Assembly (NCBI GenBank): GCA_029227815.1 | Contig: CP118523.1 | Coordinates: forward strand, 620,001-684,000 | Direction: 5' to 3' | Length of the DNA stretch: 64,000 bases | Origin: Clostridiaceae bacterium M8S5 | GTDB taxonomy: Bacteria > Bacillota > Clostridia > Tissierellales > MCWD3 | Shown here: positions 1 through 8,575 of the stretch, piece after piece | How the letters are laid out: every line of letters starts with the position of its first letter | Position numbering within the stretch: position 1 is the stretch's first letter | The notes under the pieces: model-generated | What the model was told of the DNA's origin: nothing | Seen by the model: only the letters and a program-made list of their open reading frames with translations | The model's database searches: none | Position numbers and translations under genes: made by a program

Positions 1-22
1 ATAAAAATTGGAGGTAAATAAT

Positions 23-253
23 ATGGTTATAAAAGTTTTAGGAACAGGTTGCAGTAAATGTAATAAATTAGAAGAAAATGTTAAACAGGCAGTTAAGGAA
101 CTAAGCATTGATGCTACAATAGAAAAAGTGCAAGATATTAAAGACATATTAGGATATGGAGTTATGAGTACACCAGCACTGGTTATCGATGATGTAGTGA
201 AAGTTAAAGGAAAGCTCTTGACTGTTAAAGAGATAAAGGAGCTTTTAGCATAG
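23..253 (+). CDS. Small thioredoxin-like redox-active disulfide protein
   Basis: A 76-residue protein of the small thioredoxin-fold family often annotated 'redox-active disulfide protein 2'. A CxxC pair lies in GTGCSKCNKL near residue 8, right after the first beta strand (MVIKVLG), and the cis-Pro loop is visible as MSTPALVIDD. Such proteins are cytosolic thiol-disulfide carriers, often near arsenic or permease genes, but no partner is visible here because the window starts just upstream. I chose ATG 23 because GGAGG at 10-14 is correctly spaced for it; an upstream in-frame TTG overlaps that RBS. A terminator follows, so it ends its transcript. Confidence 0.85.
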   Translation: MVIKVLGTGCSKCNKLEENVKQAVKELSIDATIEKVQDIKDILGYGVMSTPALVIDDVVKVKGKLLTVKEIKELLA

Positions 254-286
254 AAGAAATAGACATACTTATTAGATATGTCAAAA

Positions 287-318
287 GGCTGTTTTAGAAT
301 GTGAGACAGTCTTTTTTT
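287..318 (+). terminator. Rho-independent terminator after the thioredoxin-like gene
   Basis: GGCTGT pairs with ACAGTC (one G-U) around a 13-nt loop, followed by a run of seven T. A second short hairpin (GACATA/TATGTC, 262-282) lies just upstream. Confidence 0.7.
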
Positions 319-325
319 AGTACCC

Positions 326-354
326 TTGTCTATATTAATCTAGTATTATATAAT
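326..354 (+). promoter_or_regulatory. Vegetative promoter for the methyltransferase-like gene
   Basis: TTGTCT at 326-331 and TATAAT at 349-354 with 17-bp spacing, about 95 bp before the start codon at 451. Confidence 0.55.
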
Positions 355-450
355 TAATGCTGGATGTACATGCCTCAATGAATATGTAAAAATATAACAA
401 GACATTGATGCTTACGAATCAAGCAAATATTAATGCTATGGAGGTAGTTG

Positions 451-1398
451 ATGAACAGGGAAAAATTGATAGAATTCATTGATGTCCAATTTAACTATAA
501 TAGCAGAAAAAATCTTTTTTATAATAGAGAAAACAAGAGTAACATTAGACCTACTAAAGAATTTTTAATTGGGTGTAGTGAGTTAAAAGAAGAAATAAAA
601 GTGTGTTTAGATGATGAATACGAAAATGATAAATATGATGCTTTATCTAGCTATTTTACTAAGAGAGCAATAAAACTGTTTACAGAGAATAACCAATACT
701 TATATTTTCAGAGAAAAAGTTGCGAGGATTTAAAAAGATTGTACAGCTCTTATATTTTTGATATTCATAGATTACTTAAGACAAAGAGTATTACCTGGCA
801 AAAAATAGAAAGATTACTTTATAGACATTCTAATAATTTGTGTAATTTTTTAATAAATACCAACGGAGAAAATGTCTTTACTAGCAAATCAAATAAATAT
901 ATTGACAAAATAATATGTGAGGAATATTCATCAAAGTTACAGGTAGATATTTTGAATATTAATACTAACAAAATATTAGAACCTGTTTTAGATATAGGTT
1001 GTGGTAGTAACTTTGGATTAGTTAAATATCTTAGATATAAAGGCATAGAATCATATGGAATCGATAGAAATGTTCAAAACAACTCTTTTTTATACAAATT
1101 AGACTGGTTTGATTTTAGATTTAGACGTGATTATTGGGGAACAATAGTATCTCATATGGCATTTTCAAACCATGCCTATCATCATATAAAAAAGAAAGAT
1201 TTACATAAAGATAAGTTTTTTGTGAAAATAAAAGAAATATTATATTCAATAAAAAGTGGTGGTAGTTTTATATATGCCCCAGGGTTACCTATACTTGAGA
1301 ATAGTATAGATAAAATAGATGGATTTAAAGTAAACATACATTCTTTAGGATATGCTATGGATAGCAGACTTTACTGCACAACAATTACTAGAGAATAA
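451..1398 (+). CDS. Class I SAM-dependent methyltransferase-like protein, unknown substrate
   Basis: 315 residues. The first ~175 residues are charged and helical and I do not recognise them. The C-terminal half has a Rossmann methyltransferase motif I (VLDIGCGSNFGLVKYL, about residue 180) and an acidic strand-2 end (ESYGIDRN), as expected for SAM binding. A late strand, GGSFIYAPGLP, fits the usual 'GG.LI...' segment. The start is ATG 451 behind GGAGG at 440-444; an in-frame TTG immediately upstream is less likely. It has its own promoter, and the next gene follows after 24 bp, so the two may be co-transcribed. Substrate cannot be inferred. Confidence 0.6.
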   Translation: MNREKLIEFIDVQFNYNSRKNLFYNRENKSNIRPTKEFLIGCSELKEEIKVCLDDEYENDKYDALSSYFTKRAIKLFTENNQYLYFQRKSCEDLKRLYSSYIFDIHRLLKTKSITWQKIERLLYRHSNNLCNFLINTNGENVFTSKSNKYIDKIICEEYSSKLQVDILNINTNKILEPVLDIGCGSNFGLVKYLRYKGIESYGIDRNVQNNSFLYKLDWFDFRFRRDYWGTIVSHMAFSNHAYHHIKKKDLHKDKFFVKIKEILYSIKSGGSFIYAPGLPILENSIDKIDGFKVNIHSLGYAMDSRLYCTTITRE

Positions 1399-1422
1399 AA
1401 TAACTATTAGGAGTGAGACATA

Positions 1423-2082
1423 TTGAAAGAAAACAAAGGTTTCTGTTCATGGAGTGGTGGAAAAGACTCGTGCTTATCGCTATATAGAGCAATAAAAAAG
1501 GGTATAAAGGTTGAGTATTTGTTTACTATGTTTAAAGAAGATGGATTAAGGTCAAGGGGACATGGTATAAAGCCAGAGATAATAAAGAAGCAGTCTGAAT
1601 TATTAAATATGAATTTTATAAGTGGAGAAGCCACGTGGCAAGACTATGAAAATGTTTTTAAGCAAAAGGTTACTATGCTAGAAGCAAAAGGATTAAATAT
1701 TGGTGTGTTTGGCGACATAGATATTGATGATCATAGACAATGGGTTATAGATGCATGTAGACACACTAATTTAGAAATATATCATCCAATATGGCTGGAA
1801 AATAGAAGAGATATAATAAATGAATTTGTTGATTTAGGTTTTAAAGCTATTATAACTACTGTAAATAGTGAAGTAATGTCAAAGGATTACTTAGGAAAAG
1901 TATTTAATAAGGAACTAATAAAAGAATTTGAAGAAATAGGAATAGATGCTTGTGGAGAAAATGGAGAGTTTCACACATTAGTAATAGATGGACCTTTATT
2001 TAAAGAACAGCTAGAACTAAAAAAAGGTGAAATAATCAAAGTAGGTAATTACTATATGTTGGATTTAGATTTAGTAATCTAA
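1423..2082 (+). CDS. Dph6-related ATP-binding protein (adenine nucleotide alpha hydrolase family)
   Basis: 219 residues of the ATP_bind_4/MJ0570 family, related to archaeal/eukaryotic diphthine-ammonia ligase Dph6. The N-terminal PP-loop is explicit (WSGGKDSCLSLYRA, residues ~6-19), as in N-type ATP pyrophosphatases. The C-terminal GENGEFHTLVIDGPLF is the other signature of the family. Bacteria lack diphthamide, so the bacterial substrate is unknown; an amide- or thio-forming adenylation is inferred from the fold. The start is TTG 1423, supported by AGGAG at 1409-1413. It sits 28 bp ahead of the sigma-54 activator, so they probably share a transcript. Confidence 0.75.
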   Translation: MKENKGFCSWSGGKDSCLSLYRAIKKGIKVEYLFTMFKEDGLRSRGHGIKPEIIKKQSELLNMNFISGEATWQDYENVFKQKVTMLEAKGLNIGVFGDIDIDDHRQWVIDACRHTNLEIYHPIWLENRRDIINEFVDLGFKAIITTVNSEVMSKDYLGKVFNKELIKEFEEIGIDACGENGEFHTLVIDGPLFKEQLELKKGEIIKVGNYYMLDLDLVI

Positions 2083-2110
2083 ATGCTACTTTAGGAAGGG
2101 AGTAACTTAT

Positions 2111-3535
2111 ATGGAACTACCTGTATTTGATAAGAATAGTGTATTTGATGCGATGTTTAACAGTGTAAACGATGGTATTAACGTCATAGATGAAAATGGA
2201 ACGCTAATATATGTCAACAATGTATCGGCTAAATATGCCGAAAAGAGTGTAAAAGAAATGCTAAACAAGCCCATAGATGAATTTTATCCACATTCAGCTT
2301 TAAATGAATTAATGATTGGCAAACAAGAAATAGTAGGTAGAAAAATAAACTATAAAAATGGAAAACGATATTTAGTTAATGCATTTCCTATTTTTGTTGA
2401 TGGAAAATTTAAAGGTGGTTTTTCTGTATTTAAAAGTATAGATGATATAGAACAACTAAACGAACGGTTAAATCATCTAGAATTACAAATTAGGCTAAGT
2501 AAATCAGAGAGTAACTATGAAACAATAATAGGGTCGGATGGTAGTTTGAAAAATTTAATAAAAAAAGCTAAAAAGACAGTTGGTTCACTTGGAGGCCCAA
2601 GACACTCTATTATTACCGGCGAGTCAGGTACAGGAAAATCAATGCTCGCATATTATATATACCTTTATGCAAAAAAAATAGGAGCTTTATCAAAAGATGC
2701 TCCATTTATAGAAGTAAATTGTGCACAGTTTACAAATCCAGATATAGCTGCCATAGAGATATTTGGTAGCGAAAAAGGAGCATTTACAGGCTCTACAAAT
2801 AAAAAAGGATTATTTGAGCAAGCAGATAAAGGAGTATTGTTTTTAGATGAAGCACATGCATTAGGAAATCATCAAACTATGCTACTCAAAGCAATAGAAA
2901 CAAGGAGTATAAAAAAAATCGGAGGGAGTAGATTTCATAATGTAGATGTAATAATAATAGCTGCTTCAACCAAAAACTTAAAAGAAGTGCTTTTGCCTGA
3001 GTTGTATCAAAGACTAGCTCAATATGAATTATATTTACCACCATTATCAGAAAGAACCATAAAGGAAAAAGAGGATTTATTAAAGTACTTTACAGATAAA
3101 TACGAAGAAAATGTATTAGCTATCAATAAAATTAATCTACATGTTAACTATGCACCAGTGGCAATGCAAACACTTGTCAATGATAATTATCCTAGGAATA
3201 TAAGACAATACAGAGATGTTATAAATGCAAGTATAGATTCTGCAAGTCCTCTTATAAGTGATATAAAACCATATTCATCCATAGATGTGTACGTAGATTC
3301 ATCTCACATACCGATCCACACAGATGTATTTGTTAATAATAGTTCTTATACAAAGGTGGTAGATAAACCAAACTACTTAAAGAGTATATTACCTAAGCAA
3401 ATAATAGTAGATTTAAAGAATAAAGGACTCGGACCAAGGCGTATATCTAAGCTACTACAGGAAGATGGCTACGATATAAAATACTATCAAGTGGCATATT
3501 TTTTAAAGAAATTAAAAGATAATAGAGAATATTGA
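2111..3535 (+). CDS. PAS-domain sigma-54-dependent transcriptional activator (bacterial enhancer-binding protein)
   Basis: 474 residues: an N-terminal PAS sensor (about 10-115), a short coiled linker, then a sigma-54-interacting AAA+ domain. Walker A is GESGTGKS (codons ~170-177). The sigma-54 contact loop reads GAFTGS (codons ~223-228; the usual form is GAFTGA). Walker B is GVLFLDEAH. The C-terminus (LKNKGLGPRRISKLLQ) looks like an HTH for upstream activator sites rather than a classical Fis domain. Clostridial activators of this build control amino-acid fermentation operons in response to small ligands. The porCDAB operon 7 kb downstream has a sigma-54 promoter and is the obvious candidate target, though this link is inference. 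Confidence 0.88.
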   Translation: MELPVFDKNSVFDAMFNSVNDGINVIDENGTLIYVNNVSAKYAEKSVKEMLNKPIDEFYPHSALNELMIGKQEIVGRKINYKNGKRYLVNAFPIFVDGKFKGGFSVFKSIDDIEQLNERLNHLELQIRLSKSESNYETIIGSDGSLKNLIKKAKKTVGSLGGPRHSIITGESGTGKSMLAYYIYLYAKKIGALSKDAPFIEVNCAQFTNPDIAAIEIFGSEKGAFTGSTNKKGLFEQADKGVLFLDEAHALGNHQTMLLKAIETRSIKKIGGSRFHNVDVIIIAASTKNLKEVLLPELYQRLAQYELYLPPLSERTIKEKEDLLKYFTDKYEENVLAINKINLHVNYAPVAMQTLVNDNYPRNIRQYRDVINASIDSASPLISDIKPYSSIDVYVDSSHIPIHTDVFVNNSSYTKVVDKPNYLKSILPKQIIVDLKNKGLGPRRISKLLQEDGYDIKYYQVAYFLKKLKDNREY

Positions 3536-3544
3536 TATAAAGTG

Positions 3545-3582
3545 AAAAAATTCCTTAACAAATGACGTTGGGGAATTTTTTT
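3545..3582 (+). terminator. Rho-independent terminator after the sigma-54 activator
   Basis: AAAAAATTCC pairs with GGAATTTTTT across a 17-nt loop; the 3' arm ends in the U-run. Confidence 0.7.
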
Positions 3583-3616
3583 ATCATATTGGTAGAGATA
3601 AATTAATAAAATAAAT

Positions 3617-3666
3617 AAAAATGATTATCATTATCATTGACAACAATGAAAAAAAATTGCTATAAT
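3617..3666 (+). promoter_or_regulatory. Promoter with Fur box for the iron-uptake-like operon
   Basis: AAAAATGATTATCATTATC at 3617-3635 matches the classical 19-bp Fur box (GATAATGATAATCATTATC) at 16 of 19 positions. It abuts a promoter with -35 TTGACA (3637-3642), an 18-bp spacer and -10 TATAAT (3661-3666). Fur-Fe(II) bound here would block RNA polymerase, so the operon should be induced under iron limitation. Confidence 0.85.
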
Positions 3667-3698
3667 TAATTATGTCAAAAATAGAAAGGGAATAAGAA

Positions 3699-5471
3699 AT
3701 GAGTGGATTTAAAAAAGTGTTAACTTATGCTAGAGAGTATAAAAACAAACATTACTTGTCTATAGTCTTAATATTTTGCAGCGTGATAGTGCAAATTATA
3801 CCGTATATTTTAGCATATCATATTTTAACTACTTTCATAGAAGGAGATGGAGCGACTATTGGGTATGTTATAGCTATGGCTAGTGGTATAGGATTTACTC
3901 TATGGCTAAAGACATGGTTGCTTTCAAAAGGATTAATAGCATCACATGAAGTGGCATTTGATACATTAATGGGTATGCGTATAGCGTTTGCTCAGAAAAT
4001 GATGAGATTACCTATGGGAGATATACAGCAAAAAGGAGTTGGATCTTATAAGAAAAATTTTATAGATGATATAGAACAATTAGAGGTTTTACTAGCGCAT
4101 ATGATACCAGAAGGATTACCTTACGTTTTAAGTCCTGTTGTGGTATTTATTGTTTTGATGATTGTTGACTGGAGGTTAGCATTATTATCATTAGGGTCTG
4201 TACCATTTGGAGCTATTATATTTAAGATGATGATGTCAAATGGAGTAAAAAAAATGAAGGCATACTATAAAAGTGAAGAAAACATGAATAAGACTATTGT
4301 TGATTATATAACAGGTATGGAGGTTATTAAAATATTTAATCGAACAACAAGTTCTTTTGAAAAGTACTCAGACAATGTCAAAGATTATAGAGACTATTCA
4401 CTGGATTGGTTCAAAGAGAGTTGGACTTATATGGCTATTTCTAGTGCTGTGTTGCCATGTACGATTTTATTATTATTACCAGTTGGGCTTTATTTTTATC
4501 TAAGTGGAACTCTAGAACTAAGTACTTTTCTATTTTCGTTAATGATAACAATGAGTATTGGAATATCGCTTATCAAATTAATGGAATTCATACCTTTAAT
4601 ACCGAATTTAAACTTTAAAATAAGAGAACTAGAAAAAACTTTTGAAGGGAATGAAGTTACAACTAAAGATAAAGGTATAAAACTAAAAAATTATGATGTA
4701 ACTTATTCAAATGTAACTTTTGCATACGAAAAAGTAGATGTCATAAAAAATGTGAGTTTTACAGCAAAAGAAGATTCTGTTACAGCAATCGTTGGAGAAT
4801 CAGGTGGTGGAAAAAGCACACTTGCTAAATTGCTAGTAAAGTTTTGGGATGTTAAGGATGGTAATATAAAAATTGGTGGAGTTGATTTGTGTGACATGTC
4901 AATGGATAAATTAATGGACGTAGTTAGCTATGTATCACAAGATACTTTCCTTTTTGATATACCAATAATAGAAAATATCAGAGTAGGTAAAGTAGATGCA
5001 ACTGATGAGGAAGTTATAAATGCTGCTAAATTAGCACAGTGTCATGATTTTATAATGAATTTAAGTAATGGATATCAAACAATGCCAGGAGACTCAGGGA
5101 ATAAACTATCTGGTGGCGAAAAACAACGAATTACTATAGCTAGAGCAATCTTGAAAAATTCACCAATAATAGTGCTAGATGAAGCTACATCAGCAACAGA
5201 CTCAGAAAACGAAGATAAAATACAAGATGCATTAAATAGCTTAATTAAAGGCAAAACGCTTATAATAATAGCTCATAGACTATCAACTATAGTAGAGTCA
5301 GATCAGATACTACTTATAGATAATGGAGTATTATCTATTAGCGGAACGCACGAAGAATTGTTGAAAAGTTCACCTAAATATCTTCAATTATGGCAAGCAC
5401 ATATACAGGCAACAACATGGGATATTCGTGTTGTCGAAGATGAAGTGTTAAAGGAGGGAAAGTATGCTTAA
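3699..5471 (+). CDS. ABC transporter, fused permease/ATPase, subunit 1 (YbtP/IrtA-like half)
   Basis: 590 residues with an exporter-fold layout: about six membrane helices in residues 1-300, then a nucleotide-binding domain with Walker A GESGGGKST, signature LSGGEKQRI and Walker B IIVLDEATSATD. It overlaps the next gene by 8 bp, and that gene encodes a second half-transporter, so they should form a heterodimer. The Fur box and the linked ECF importer suggest that, like YbtPQ and IrtAB, it may import metallophores despite the exporter fold. The family includes true exporters, so direction is inferred. AAAGGG precedes the ATG. Confidence 0.85.
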   Translation: MSGFKKVLTYAREYKNKHYLSIVLIFCSVIVQIIPYILAYHILTTFIEGDGATIGYVIAMASGIGFTLWLKTWLLSKGLIASHEVAFDTLMGMRIAFAQKMMRLPMGDIQQKGVGSYKKNFIDDIEQLEVLLAHMIPEGLPYVLSPVVVFIVLMIVDWRLALLSLGSVPFGAIIFKMMMSNGVKKMKAYYKSEENMNKTIVDYITGMEVIKIFNRTTSSFEKYSDNVKDYRDYSLDWFKESWTYMAISSAVLPCTILLLLPVGLYFYLSGTLELSTFLFSLMITMSIGISLIKLMEFIPLIPNLNFKIRELEKTFEGNEVTTKDKGIKLKNYDVTYSNVTFAYEKVDVIKNVSFTAKEDSVTAIVGESGGGKSTLAKLLVKFWDVKDGNIKIGGVDLCDMSMDKLMDVVSYVSQDTFLFDIPIIENIRVGKVDATDEEVINAAKLAQCHDFIMNLSNGYQTMPGDSGNKLSGGEKQRITIARAILKNSPIIVLDEATSATDSENEDKIQDALNSLIKGKTLIIIAHRLSTIVESDQILLIDNGVLSISGTHEELLKSSPKYLQLWQAHIQATTWDIRVVEDEVLKEGKYA

Positions 5472-7203
5472 ACTTGTTAAAAGGCTAATCAACATGTCTG
5501 ATATGTATAAAGGGAAATTAAAATGGGCAATAGTAATTAGTTTTTTTGAGGGAATATTTACTATAAGTCCACAAATTTTAGTGATGTTAACTGTTTATAA
5601 AATAGTAACAAGTACTATAGAGTTTAACGATATATGGTTAGTAACAGCATTACTTTTCCTAAGCGTTATATTAAAAGCTATAACAAGGCGTATAGTAGAT
5701 GGTTTGCAAAGTGGAACAGGATACCAAATATTTGCAGATGAACGTATGAAAATAGGAGAGCATCTTAAAAGATTACCTATGGGATATTTTGCACAAGGTA
5801 CTGTTGGGGATGTTACGGCTGTTGTTACATCAGACATAATTTTTGCAGAGCAATTTGGTATGTCTACTATGTCGAAGATAGTTAATGCCTATGTTAGTAT
5901 GTTCCTGGGTAGTATAATGATGTTATTTTTTGATTGGAGAATAGGCTTAATAGCAATTATCACATTTATACTTGGTTCAAGAGCACTTGGAAATATGGAT
6001 AAAGTTGCTCTTAAACATTCTAAATTAAGGCAAGATGGTATGGGAAGGCTTATAGGGTCAGTTATTGAATATGTTAAAGGTATAGCAGTAATAAAAGCAT
6101 TTCATATGACAAATAAGAGATCTAAACGTATAAAAAAAGAATTTAAAAAATACAGAGATATCTCAATAAATTTTGAACAAAGCTTTAGTAAAACTTATGT
6201 AAGTTTTCATAACTGGTTTGCATTAGGGATAGCGCTGGTTGTACTTACAGTATCATGGCTATATGTTGGAAAAGAAATAGACAAAACATTTGCCTTAATG
6301 ATTATAATTTATATCTTTGAATTTTTCCTTCCATTCCAAGTGTTAGGATCTGTAGCTGCATTAGCTCGTATTATGGAAGCAGGATTAAATCGTTACGATA
6401 ATATCATGAAAGCAAAAATTATTGATGAAGATGGAAAGGATATAAAGATTAATAAATTTGATATTGAGTTTAAAAATGTATCTTTTAGATACGAAGAAGA
6501 TGATGTTATAAGTAATATTAATTTTAAAGTTCCAGCAAAAAGTATGACAGCACTTGTTGGCAAATCAGGTTGTGGGAAAACAACAGTTACTAATTTAGTA
6601 GCTAGATTTTGGGACGTACAACAAGGAGAGGTGCTAATCGGTGGAGTTAATGTAAAAGAGATGACTTGCGATAGCTTACTTAAAAATATAAGTATGGTAT
6701 TCCAAAATGTATATTTGTTTAATGATACGATTATCAATAATATTAAATTTGGTAAACCTGATGCTACTAAAGATGAAGTAATACGAGCATGCAAAAAGGC
6801 TAGATGCTATGATTTTATTATGAACTTAGAAAATGGATTCGATACTGTGGTTGATGAAGGAGGTAAATCTTTATCAGGTGGAGAAAAACAACGTATATCA
6901 ATAGCAAGAGCTATCTTAAAAGATGCACCTATAGTATTACTAGATGAAGCAACAGCCAGTGTTGATCCTGATAATGAAAAATATATACAACAAGCTATAA
7001 ATGAACTAGTAAAAGAAAAAACTCTTATTGTTATAGCTCATAAATTATCAACAGTACGAAATGCACAGCAAATTTTAGTTATGGATGAAGGAAAGATTAT
7101 AGAACAAGGCGTTCATAAAGATCTTATCAAACAAAAAGGTATGTATAACATTTTTTGGCAGCGTCGTACAAAAGCTAGAAGTTGGAAAATTCAAAAAGCA
7201 TAA
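5464..7203 (+). CDS. ABC transporter, fused permease/ATPase, subunit 2 (YbtQ/IrtB-like half)
   Basis: 579 residues, partner of the preceding half-transporter. N-terminal membrane domain (~1-300) followed by an ATPase with GKSGCGKTT, LSGGEKQRI and IVLLDEATASVD. Both halves keep the signature and Walker motifs, so neither site is obviously degenerate. RBS GGAGGG lies inside the upstream gene, and the overlapping start predicts translational coupling. Iron-responsive metallophore uptake is inferred from the Fur box and neighbours; the bound substrate is unknown. Confidence 0.85.
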   Translation: MLKLVKRLINMSDMYKGKLKWAIVISFFEGIFTISPQILVMLTVYKIVTSTIEFNDIWLVTALLFLSVILKAITRRIVDGLQSGTGYQIFADERMKIGEHLKRLPMGYFAQGTVGDVTAVVTSDIIFAEQFGMSTMSKIVNAYVSMFLGSIMMLFFDWRIGLIAIITFILGSRALGNMDKVALKHSKLRQDGMGRLIGSVIEYVKGIAVIKAFHMTNKRSKRIKKEFKKYRDISINFEQSFSKTYVSFHNWFALGIALVVLTVSWLYVGKEIDKTFALMIIIYIFEFFLPFQVLGSVAALARIMEAGLNRYDNIMKAKIIDEDGKDIKINKFDIEFKNVSFRYEEDDVISNINFKVPAKSMTALVGKSGCGKTTVTNLVARFWDVQQGEVLIGGVNVKEMTCDSLLKNISMVFQNVYLFNDTIINNIKFGKPDATKDEVIRACKKARCYDFIMNLENGFDTVVDEGGKSLSGGEKQRISIARAILKDAPIVLLDEATASVDPDNEKYIQQAINELVKEKTLIVIAHKLSTVRNAQQILVMDEGKIIEQGVHKDLIKQKGMYNIFWQRRTKARSWKIQKA

Positions 7204-7271
7204 AGCTTATTTATATAATAAATAAATGAACTAATCAATTATAAATTAAGTCAACCATAAGGAGGCGCATC

Positions 7272-7847
7272 ATGGACAATAAATTAAAAGTTAAAGATTT
7301 AATTAGTGTAGGTATTTTTGGAGCAATGTATATTATAGTAATGATGATAACAGTTACAGCGTTAGGCACAATTCCTATTTTGTATATATTAGCACCGTTT
7401 TTTGTAGCCATAATTTGCGCTACGATATATATGCTTTTCGTTATGAAGGTGCCAAAGACAGGAAGTGTGTTTATATTATCAATATTGATGGCATTTATAT
7501 TTTTAGGTGCAGGTTGGCATGCTAGTATTTGGTCAATTACTATTGGCTTGATAACAGAGTTAGTATTACTAAAAGGGCATCAGTCTAAAAAACGCATAGA
7601 TATTAGTTTTTGTATATTTGCAACAACAACAGTAGGTCCATATTTCGGTATTTTATTTAACAAAAGTTATTATATACAAAGAGTAGTTGATTACTATGGA
7701 CAGATATATGCAGACAAACTAGATAAACTAACACCTCTTTGGATAGCCTTTCCATTAATAGGCATAGCTATCATAGGGGGGCTAATAGGTGTCAAGTTTG
7801 GTAATAAAATATTAGGCAAACATTTTAAAAGAGCAGGTGTTATATAA
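7272..7847 (+). CDS. ECF transporter S component, MptD-like family
   Basis: 191 residues, almost entirely hydrophobic, with five to six predicted membrane helices and a short N-terminal amphipathic segment (KLKVKDLISVGIFGAMYII), the typical look of an ECF substrate-binding S subunit. It is immediately followed (1-bp overlap) by the T subunit and then the fused ATPase, completing a dedicated group I ECF importer. Family assignment to MptD-like is by general resemblance. The Fur box at the operon head suggests an iron chelate, haem or other metal cofactor rather than a vitamin. RBS AAGGAGG precedes the ATG. Confidence 0.75.
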   Translation: MDNKLKVKDLISVGIFGAMYIIVMMITVTALGTIPILYILAPFFVAIICATIYMLFVMKVPKTGSVFILSILMAFIFLGAGWHASIWSITIGLITELVLLKGHQSKKRIDISFCIFATTTVGPYFGILFNKSYYIQRVVDYYGQIYADKLDKLTPLWIAFPLIGIAIIGGLIGVKFGNKILGKHFKRAGVI

Positions 7848-8566
7848 TGCAAATTACAACAATAGGTTTTACAAATAAACCTTATTTTTGGATAGACCCA
7901 CGTAGTAAGTTTATCTTATTTATAGCAGCAAATATCGCTATATGGGGTGGAATAGATATAATACCAGAAGTTTTATTCTTTGGGTTTATGACATTGATAT
8001 TTATTAATGGAAAACAAATACCTTTAGCAATAAAGACTAGCTCTTTGTACATTATACTATTAGTACTTGATATTTATGTAGCTCCTTTATTAAGTGGAAT
8101 GCTTGGTGTTATGTTCTTAACTATTACTAGAATTTGTAGGATATATATGCCAATAATTTTATCAGCTTTATTCCTTGTTCGTACTACAACGGTTAGCGAA
8201 TTTGTATCAGCATTTAACAAACTTAGAGTTAGCAATAAAATAATCATTCCTTTTTCAGTAATGTTCAGATTCTTTCCAACTATTATTGAAGAATGGAACA
8301 ATATTCAAAATGCTATGAAATTTAGGGGGATTAAATTAAGTATAAAATCTGTTTTACTAAAACCATTTCAGACTATTGAATATATTTTAGTGCCATTATT
8401 AATGTCATCAATGAAAATAGCCAATGATTTATCAGCGGCTTCATTATCAAGGGGGCTAGACAGTGATGGATACAGAACATGTATAAAACAGATTAAATTT
8501 GGATTACTAGACTACTTAATCTTAGTTGTATCAATTGGTTTTGTTTTATATTCTGTAATTTACTAA
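7847..8566 (+). CDS. ECF transporter transmembrane (T) component
   Basis: 239 residues with several membrane helices in the first half. The C-terminal part carries the cytoplasmic coupling helices: 'AASLSRGLDSDGY' fits the conserved A-R-G motif that docks T subunits on the ATPases, and an earlier 'AMKFRGI' resembles the second one. Its ATG overlaps the stop of the S gene by one base, and the ATPase gene follows 9 bp later. It scaffolds the S component on the ATPases in the membrane. Confidence 0.85.
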   Translation: MQITTIGFTNKPYFWIDPRSKFILFIAANIAIWGGIDIIPEVLFFGFMTLIFINGKQIPLAIKTSSLYIILLVLDIYVAPLLSGMLGVMFLTITRICRIYMPIILSALFLVRTTTVSEFVSAFNKLRVSNKIIIPFSVMFRFFPTIIEEWNNIQNAMKFRGIKLSIKSVLLKPFQTIEYILVPLLMSSMKIANDLSAASLSRGLDSDGYRTCIKQIKFGLLDYLILVVSIGFVLYSVIY

Positions 8567-8575
8567 GGAGGAACT